A DNA stretch of 64,000 nucleotides from Mycolicibacterium setense (GTDB lineage: Bacteria; Actinomycetota; Actinomycetes; Mycobacteriales; Mycobacteriaceae): positions 744,001-808,000 of the forward strand of contig NZ_JTJW01000010.1 in NCBI RefSeq assembly GCF_000805385.1, read 5' to 3'. The position numbers and the translations under genes were made by a program. Shown here one piece after another: positions 45,401-54,400 of the stretch. Positions within the stretch are counted from its first letter, which is position 1, and the number at the start of each line of letters is the position of its first letter. A model generated the notes under the pieces. It searched no databases, was not told where the DNA came from, and was given only the letters and a program-made list of their open reading frames with translations.

Positions 45401-48400
45401 CCGAAGACCCGTCCGCTGGAGCCGGAGGTACGTCCGCCCAGCGCCGTGACCACATCTCGTGACGAGGAGGCGACGAACACGTTGTCGGCACCGATCCCGA
45501 ACTCATCGGCGGTGCGCACCGGGCCCACGCCCGGGGAGCCGACCAGAGACACCGTTCGGACGTGACCGGCGAATCGCCCGTTCTGGCCGGCATATCCGGC
45601 GGTGGTCGATCCGTAGGAGTAGCCGAACACGTGGTTGCCGGTGAAGTGGCTGCCGTCGCCGGCGAGCGTGTCGCGGGCAGCATTGAACGCCGTGATGTCG
45701 CTGTAGAGGATGTCACCGCCGGTGCGGGCCATGCCGTGCCCGGCGGACCGCAGGGTGCTCCAGCCGCTGGGCGCGTCGTATCCGACCCAGGCGATCGAGG
45801 CCGCGGACAGGCCCGGGTTGTTTTGCTGAACCGCCTGCAGGTGATGCAGTGCGGAGGTCGTGTTGAAGCCGAGCAGCGTGTCCACCGTGCTGCCGACACC
45901 TGGCACGTGCCAGGACACCGAATCCGCGGTGTACGGGTCGGCGCCGTAGCTGAGCACGGCGCGTCCGTCACCGCCGAACTCTGTCGGGTCGAAGGCCAGC
46001 AGCAGCGGACCGTCAACCCCGGCCTGTTGCGCATCGACCGTTGCCTTGCGTATCGCGAGGTCGAGTTTGTCCATCCGGCGGAGGAACTTGCGTTCGGCGC
46101 CGCTGAGCCGCTCCCCGCGGTCCGCCTTCGACTGGAGCGCATCCGCTTGCTCCCGCATCTGTTGCAGGACATTGCGGTTCGCGCGGTCCCGGTCTGCTGC
46201 GCTGACGCCTTCGGCATTGCCGATGTGCTGCGGATACGTCTCAACGATGGCGCTGCGCTGTTCGTCGGTCAGGCCCGACCACCAGCGGGCGTTGTTGGTC
46301 GCCCGCGCCGCGGCTTCCTCGGCCGGTCCCATCGGGTTGCGCAGTTCATCGGGCCGCACGGGCGGTATCCGCCGCGACAAAGCGTCGTCGGCGATCTGCC
46401 GGACGTGCTCGTCGGTAGCGGGTTCCATTGGGGTGGGCGCAGTTCCGGGCTCTTGCCGGCCGGCCTGCTCTCCCACCAGCGTGCCGGTCCGGCCCGGGTG
46501 ATCGGTCGCGACCCAGTCCACGCCGAGGTCGCGGGCGAACTGTACATCGGCTTCGTTGTTGACCGTCCAGCAGTAGGTGGCCAGTCCACGCGCGGCCGCC
46601 GCACCGACGAGTTCGGGGTTGTTGCGCAGGGTTTCGATGGACGGACCGATCGCGCTGGCGCCGACCACGCCGGCCAGATACCGGGCCGACGCTCCCAGAA
46701 GCACGGTGGGGACATTCGGTGCGGCACTGCGGACCCGCAACAGCGCGTCGGGGTAGAACGAGATCACCGCTGCCCGGACCGCTTGGTCCGGTCCCGGGTT
46801 CGCCAAGCCGTGCCGTTCCAGCGCCGCGACCACTTCGCGCTCGAGCTTCAAGCCCTGCTGCGCAGGATGTTTGGTCTCGATGAACAACGTCACCGGGCGG
46901 TCGGCGTCCTTAGCAAGCTGGATGAACTCGTCCAGGGTCAGAATTCCGTGACCATCGAAGTCGAGTGCCTGCAACTCGGCCAGCGTCATGTCGCCGACCC
47001 GGCCGGTTCCATTCGATGTGCGGTCCACGGTCTTGTCGTGGATGAGCACCAACTCACCGTCTTTGGTGAGCCTGACGTCACATTCGAGGGCGTCCGCACC
47101 TTGCCGCAGCGCTTCGGTGTACGCGGCGCGGGTCTGCTCGGGGAAGTCGTGGGAAGCTCCGCGGTGGGCGACCACGTGAGCGCCGGATTCCGTCGCAACC
47201 GACAGCGGGTTGGGGCGCGAGGCGCTCGAGGTCGACGACGGCGCATGGGTGACAACGTGATTGCCCGTGAACGGCCCGGGCTCGCCCAATGATCGGCGGG
47301 TCTCGTGGAAGGCGGCCAGGTCCCGATGCAGCGCGCTGGTGTCGCCGACCCAGGCGATGGTCGCCGCGTCCTGCGCTCCGGTCGAGGTGTGCAGCCCGTC
47401 GAGCGCGCGGACGGTCACGGTGCCCAGCTGTTCGATCGACCCTCGTGCGGTGTGCCATGTCACGCGCGACGCGTGATAGGGATCGGCGCCGAAACTGATG
47501 ACGGCGTGGCCGCCGCCGCTGAAGGCCGACGTGTCCAGCACGAGCACCAGCGGGGGTTGGAGACCGGCCCGGGCAGCGTCCGCGTCGGCCTGTCGCACCG
47601 CGAGGTCAAGCCGGTCGATACGTTCCAGGAAGGCTCGTTCTTCGCGGCTGACGGGGCTGAACTGGTCGAGCTTGGTACGGATGTGGTCGGCGCGGTCCCG
47701 ATAGTGCTGCAACGCATTGCGATTCGCGGTGTCGCGGTCGGCGGCCGGTAGACCGTCTGTATTCCCGTGAGCCTGGCCGTCTGGGAGACCCTGCACCCTG
47801 CCGATGGCGGCTGCCGCGAACTGGTTGTACCACCGCCCCTTTACGACGGGTTCGCCGTTAGGACGCAGGTAGCCGACGGCGGTCTGGGTGACCGCGTCCT
47901 GGCCCCAGTGCGGCGGCCACCCCGAATACTGCCGGGTGTGCGGGTCGAAGAGGTAGACCCGGCCGTCGATGTGGACCGCCATGTATGCGTGCCCGACGGG
48001 CTGGCCTCCGCTCCAGCGCGATGCCATCACCGCCATCGAGCCGGACGGCCTGCCCAGCAGGGTCTCCTCGATCTGGGCGTACGTCGCGAAATCGGCGGCC
48101 GTCCCGAATGCCCGGAACATCGCCCGCGCGCGTGTGCCGCGACGCGAGGGCTCGGCGTCGAGCGGGATGTCACGGCCGGTCCGCGTCGACACTTCTTGTG
48201 CCAGCACCTGGGCACAGTCGTTGCCCCTGGTCCACCGGGGCACGCGGTTCCGGTTGTGCGGGTCGGTCGGGTGCATGACGCCCGGATCGTCGTCGAGGCG
48301 CATGGCCGGCCGGCTCGCCGCGGGTTCGATGGTGCGGGAACCGCTTTCGTCGACAGTTCGGTGCAGTTCGGCGTGAACGTCGTTGTGGTTCCCGGCGGCG

Positions 48401-51400
48401 ATGCGGCCGAAGTTGGTCAGCGATTCGGTGCGGATCGCGTGTTGCGGGGTGACCAGCCACTGCCGGGTACCGGGACCGTCGGTTTCCAGGTAGTCGAAGT
48501 AGGCATTGTGGGTCGTCAGGGTGTCCTTGCGGTCCATCGACGCCGGGAACTCGGCGCTGATGCGTTGCCCACCAAAGGTGTCCATTGCCGGATCGGTGCC
48601 CAGCCCGATTCCGAACCGGCCCTGCGAATCCGAGGTACGCCCGCCCAGCCCGGTGACGAAGTCTCGTGACGACGAGGCGACGAACACATTGCGAGTGTCG
48701 ATCCCGAAGTCACCAGCGCTGCGCAGCGGGCCTGCGCCCGGCGAGCCCACCAGCGTCACCGTGGTGATGTGCGGCGCCAACCGGCCACCGGCGCCGGCGT
48801 AACCCGTGGTGGTCGAACCGTAGGAATGCCCGAACACGTGGTTACCGGTGAAATGGCTACCGTCACCGGAGAATGCGTCGCGCACCGCGTTGAACGTGCT
48901 GATGTCGGTGTAGAGCATCTCACCGCCGGCACGCGCCAGACCGGGCCGGGCCACACGCGCCGACGCCGAATCGTTCGGTGCGTCATATCCCAGCCAGGCG
49001 ATCGAGGCGGACGCCAGTGAGGGATTTTCGGCCCGGGTCGACTGCTGGATGTTCAACGCGCAGTGCATGATGTAGTCGAGTTTGTCCAGCTGTGACCCCA
49101 GGCCGGGTACGTACCACGACACCGAATCCGCCGTGTACGGGTCCGCCCCGAAGCTCACCAGCGCGCGACCGTCGCCACCGAACGCGCCCGGATCCAGCGC
49201 CAGCAAGAGCGGATGACCTTCCCCGGCCTGCGTCGACGCCACTTCCGCTCGCTGCATGGCATTTTCGAGCCGGTTGACCCTACGCACGAAGTCCAGTTCG
49301 CGATCGCTGATCTTCTCCCCGGCGTCGATCCTGGCCTGCACCGCCGCGGCCCGCTCTGCATATTGCCGCAGCATCTCCCGGTTGGCGCTGTCGCGGACGG
49401 CGGAGGGGATGCCTTCGGCGTTGCCGATCTGGTGCGGATACTCCTGAAGCAACGCTTGCTGTTGATCCGGCGACAACCCCGACCACCACGCGGCATTGTT
49501 GCGGGCGCGGGCCACCGCTTGCGATTCCCTACCCAGCGGATGCACCAGGTCGTCGACGGCCAGCGGTGGAATCCTTTGGTCCAGCGCCTCGTCCGCGACC
49601 AGCCGCGCCTCTGACGGCTCGATCTCACCCGCACGCCACCGTGGATTCCATGGCCGTCGCGGGCCTTCGTGCTCTACCTGGGTGTCATCGTCCAGTCGCA
49701 GTGGCCGTCCGACCGCCGGATCCACCGTGCGCCCGTCGACCACCCTGCGATAGCCCTCGTGGTGCAGCCTGTCGGTGCGGCCTGCGGCGATCCGCCCGGA
49801 ATTGGCCAGGGATTCGTTCCGCACCGGGGCGCCGTCGCCCTCACTCACATGGTGGTGATAGCTCTTGTGCGTCCCGAACGTGCTCGGCGTGTTCACCGCC
49901 GCCGGGAACTCGGAAGTAACCCGAACCGCCCCGAATTCGTCCATCGCGGGATCCATGCCCAGCCCGCGTCCGGCGAAGCGGCCGTCCTGTTCCGCTCTGC
50001 GTCCGCCGAATCCGGTGACCGGGTCCTTCGATGACGACGCGACGAACACGTTGCCGTCGCCGAGGCCGAACTGCCCGGCATGGTGCATCGGACCGGCGCC
50101 CGGCGATCCCAGCAACGTCACGGTGCGAATGTCATTCTTCAGCCGGCCACCGATACCCGCGTAGCTCACGGTGGTCGAACCGTAGGAGTGGCCGAACACG
50201 TGGTTGCCGGTGAACTCGCTGCCGTCAGCGGCCAGCGTGTTGCGTGCGACGTTGAACGCGCGAATGTCGGAGTACAGGATCTCAGCACCGGCCCGCGCCA
50301 GTTTCGGGCTCAGCACCCGGCCACTGGCCATGCCGTTGGGCGCGTCATACCCGATCCAGGCAATGGATGTCGCTGCCAGCGTGGGATTTTCGCGCACCGT
50401 CGACCGCACGTGGTTAAGTGCGTTACGCATGTTCCCTTCGAGCTTGTCGACCGTGGTCGCAAACCCGGGCACCAGCCACGACACCGAATCCGCCTGATAC
50501 GGATCCGCACCGAAACTCACGACCGCCCGGCCGTCACCACCGAACTCAAAGGGGTCCAGCGAGAGCACCATCGGGCCACCGACCCCGGCCTGCACCGCAT
50601 TCGCCGCCGCTGCCTGCAGCGCCGCGTCCAACCGGTTCACCCGCAACAGATTCGCGAGGTCGTTCTTCCCCGGTCGCACGCCACGGTCGATCATCGACTG
50701 CACGTGCTCTTGGAAACGTTTGATCGCAAGGCGGTTCGCGGCGTCCCGGGCGACCGGCGGAATACCCTCCGCGTTGCCGATCCGCGCCGGATACGTGTTG
50801 ATCAACGCCTGCCGCTGCGTATCGTTCAGGCCCGCCCACCACTGTGCGTTGGCCTCGGCCCGCGCCGTCGCTTCCCCAGCCCGGCCCAGTGGGTTGACCA
50901 GATCGGCGGCCCCCGCTGGCGGAATGCGCTGTGAGAGCGCCGCATCCGCCACCGCCTTGGTTGCCGCGTGCGGCGTCGGGCTACTGCTCGACGTCCAATT
51001 GGGTTCGGTGACGGCGTGCTGCGGTTCGACCTCGATGTCGCCATCACGCCACCGCGGGTTCCACCAGTTGCGGCCCTGGTTGTCGCTCCGATTCGCCGCG
51101 GGTTCCACAGTTGCTCTGCGGGTTCCGAACAGGCGTCCCGGCCGCTCCTGCATGGAGCGGTGGGTTTCGTGGTCGAGTCGTTCGGTGTGCCCCGAGGCGA
51201 TGCGGCCCAGGTTCGCCAGCGATTCGGAGGGGACCGCGTTCGCCGGAGTGACCAGCCACTGCCGGGTGCCCGGACCGTCGGTCTCCTGGAAGTCGAAGTA
51301 CGCGTTGTGGGTGGCGGTGGTGTCCTTGCGGTCCATCGAAGCCGGGAATTCCGCGCGCACTCGCTGCGCACCGAAGGTATCCATCGCCGGGTCGGTGCCC

Positions 51401-54400
51401 AGGCCCCGGCCCAACCGGCCCGTTGAATCCGCGGTCCGCCCACCGAGGCCCGTCACGAAATCCCGCGACGACGACGCGACGAACACATTGCGGGGGACGA
51501 TCCCGAAGTCACTGGCCTGCTGTAACGGACCCGCCCCGGGCGAACCGAGAAGCGTGACCGTGCTGACGTGCTCCGCCAGGCGGCCGTCGCGTCCCGCGTA
51601 GCAGGTGGTCGTCGAACCGTACGAATGCCCGAAGAGGTGATTGCCGGTGAAATGGCTACCGTCCCCGGCGAACGCGTCACGCGTCGCGTTGAACGCGCTG
51701 ATGTCGGCGTGCAGGATGTCGCCGCCGGCCTCGGCCAACGCCGTACTGCCCACCCGGACTGTCCCCGAGTTGTTCGGTGCGTCATAGCCCAGCCAGGCGA
51801 TCGAGGCCGCCGACAGAGACGGGCTCTCGGTGCGCGTCGACTGCAGGATGTTCAGCGCGCAGTGCATGAGGTAGTCGAGTTTGTTGATCTGTGCCCCCAT
51901 GCCGGGCACGTACCACGACACCGAGTCCGCGACGTACGGGTCGGTGCCGAAGCTCACCAGCACGCGCCCGTCCCCGCCGAATGCCGGCGGGTCGAACGCG
52001 AGGATGAACGGGTCTCCCACGCCGGCCTGCTGAGCGGCCACCTGCGCCCGTTGCAGGGCGTGCTCCAGGCGATTCACCCGCAACAGGAAGTCGAGCTGGG
52101 TGCTGTTGGGACTGTTGCCGGCATCGATCTGAGCCTGGATGCCGGCGGCCTGGTCCAGATAGCGTTGCAGCACACGACGATTGGCGGTGTCCCGATCGGC
52201 GGCCGGAATGCCTTCGGCGTTGCCGATCTGATACGGGTACGCCGTTATCAGATCGCTGCGCTGCTGCTCGTTGAGCCCCGACCACCAGGCCGCGTTGGCC
52301 TGGGCCCGGGCCACCGCCTGCGGCTCGTCGCCCAGCGGGGTGACCAGCTCGTTGATGCCGACCGGCGGGATCCGTTGCCCCAGCGCCTGATCCGCTGCCA
52401 CCTGCGCGGCCGACGGCTCGACCTCGGCCGGATGCCACCGTGGGTTCCAGGGCCGCCGTTCCCCTGGCTGATCGCTCTGATTGTCACTGTCGAGCCGTAA
52501 CGCCCGACCCTCGGCAGGGTCCACGGTGCGCCCGTCGACAACCGTGCGGTGCCTTTCCTGGTGCAGTCTCTCGGGGTGTCCCGCGGCGATCCGGCCGAAG
52601 TTCGCCAATGATTCGGTACGCACCCGTGGATCGGCATCGCCGTCCATGTATCGGTAGTAGCTTCGGTGGGTTCCCACGCTGCCGCCGTCGTTCATCGACG
52701 CCGGGAACTGGGCGGTGATCCGGACCGCCTCGAATTCTTTCATCGCCGGATCCATGCCGAGCCCACGTCCCGCGAATCGTCCGTCCTGACCGGGCACGCG
52801 CCCACCCAGCCCGGTAACCGGATCCAGCGACGAAGACGCGACGAACACGTTGCGGTTGCCGATCCCGAACTCACTGGCATTGCGCATCGGACCCGCACCC
52901 GGTGAACCGAGCAGCGTCACCGTGCGGATGTCGTCGGCCAGCCGTCCGTTGCGTCCGGCGTAGCTCGCGGTGGTCGAGCCGTAGGAGTGCGCGAAGATGT
53001 GGTTGTCACGGAAATGGCTGCCGTCACCCGCTGCGGTGTCGCGTGCGGCGTTGAATGCCCGGATATCGCTGTACAGGATCTCGGCGCCCTGGCGGGCGAG
53101 TCCGGGGCCGACAACCCGACCGGTCGCCGCACCATTCGGAGCGTCATATCCGATCCAGGCGATCGACGTCGCCGCCAGTGTCGGGTTCTCCTGGAGCGTC
53201 GACTGCAGGTGGTTCAGCGCATTGCGCATGTTCCCTTCGAGCTTGTCGATGGTCGTGGCGAATCCCGGCACCAACCACGACACCGAATCGGCCAGATAGG
53301 GATCTGCACCGAAGCTCACGACCGCCCGGCCGTCGCCACCGAACGCCGGTGGATCGAACGCCAGCACCAGCGGTGGGTCGATGCCGGCATCCGCCGCTTC
53401 GCGCCCCATGGTCCGCAAGGCGGTATCAAGGCGGTTCATCCGCAGCAGATGGTTCTTTTCCCGCTTGGTCAGTTTTTCGCCGCGATCGAGCTTGTGCTGC
53501 ACATGTTCCCGGGCGATCCGCAGGGCGGTGCGGTTCGCCAGGTCGCGGGTGGCCGGTGGTATGCCCTCGGAGTTTCCGATCTGGGCCGGGTAGGTCTTGA
53601 CGAGCGCATCGCGCTGGTCTTCTGACAGGCCCGACCACCAGCGGACATTGGCCTCGGCCCGGGTTCTGGCATCCTCGGCCACACCCAACGGGTTGACCAC
53701 GTCCTTCGCGCTGACGGATGGGTCCCGCTGCGCCAGTGCCTCATCCGCGATCTCACGGGTGCTCTGGACGGCGGGGGTCGTCGGCTCAAGCGCCGGAACA
53801 TCGGTCTCGGAAGGCGGTTCGAGTTGTGGGTGGGTTTCGCGGTTCGCTCCGAAAGATTCACCCGAGGGGTCGACGCCGATGCTGAGCTCGGCGACCGGCG
53901 TTCGCCCGGCCAGTACGGCGGGGACGTCCCGCGACGTGGACGCGACGTAGACGTTGTCGGCCCCGATCCCGAACTCGGCGGCGCGGCGCACCGGCCCGGC
54001 TCCCGGCGAGTCGGTGAGGGTGACGGTACGAATGTCGTTGGCCAGCCGACCGTCTCGGCCGGCGTAGCTGACGGCGGTCGTGCCGTAGCCGTGGGCGAAG
54101 ATGTGGTTGTCCGTGAAGTGGCTGCCGTCGCCGGCCCACGTGTCGCGGGCGGCGTTGAAGCCCCGGATGTCGCTGTAGAGGACCGCGCCGCCCTCACGGG
54201 CCGACCCGCGTCCGGCCACTCGCCAGCTACTCCAGCCACTGGGTGCGTCGTAGCCGAGCCACGCGATCGAGGCGACCGACTGCCCGGGGTTCGCCTGCAG
54301 CGTGGCCTGCAGGTGATCGAGCGCGCCGTCCATGCACGCGCCGATGCGGTCGATCGTGGTGCCCTGGCCCGGCACATGCCACGACACCGAGTCCGCTCGA

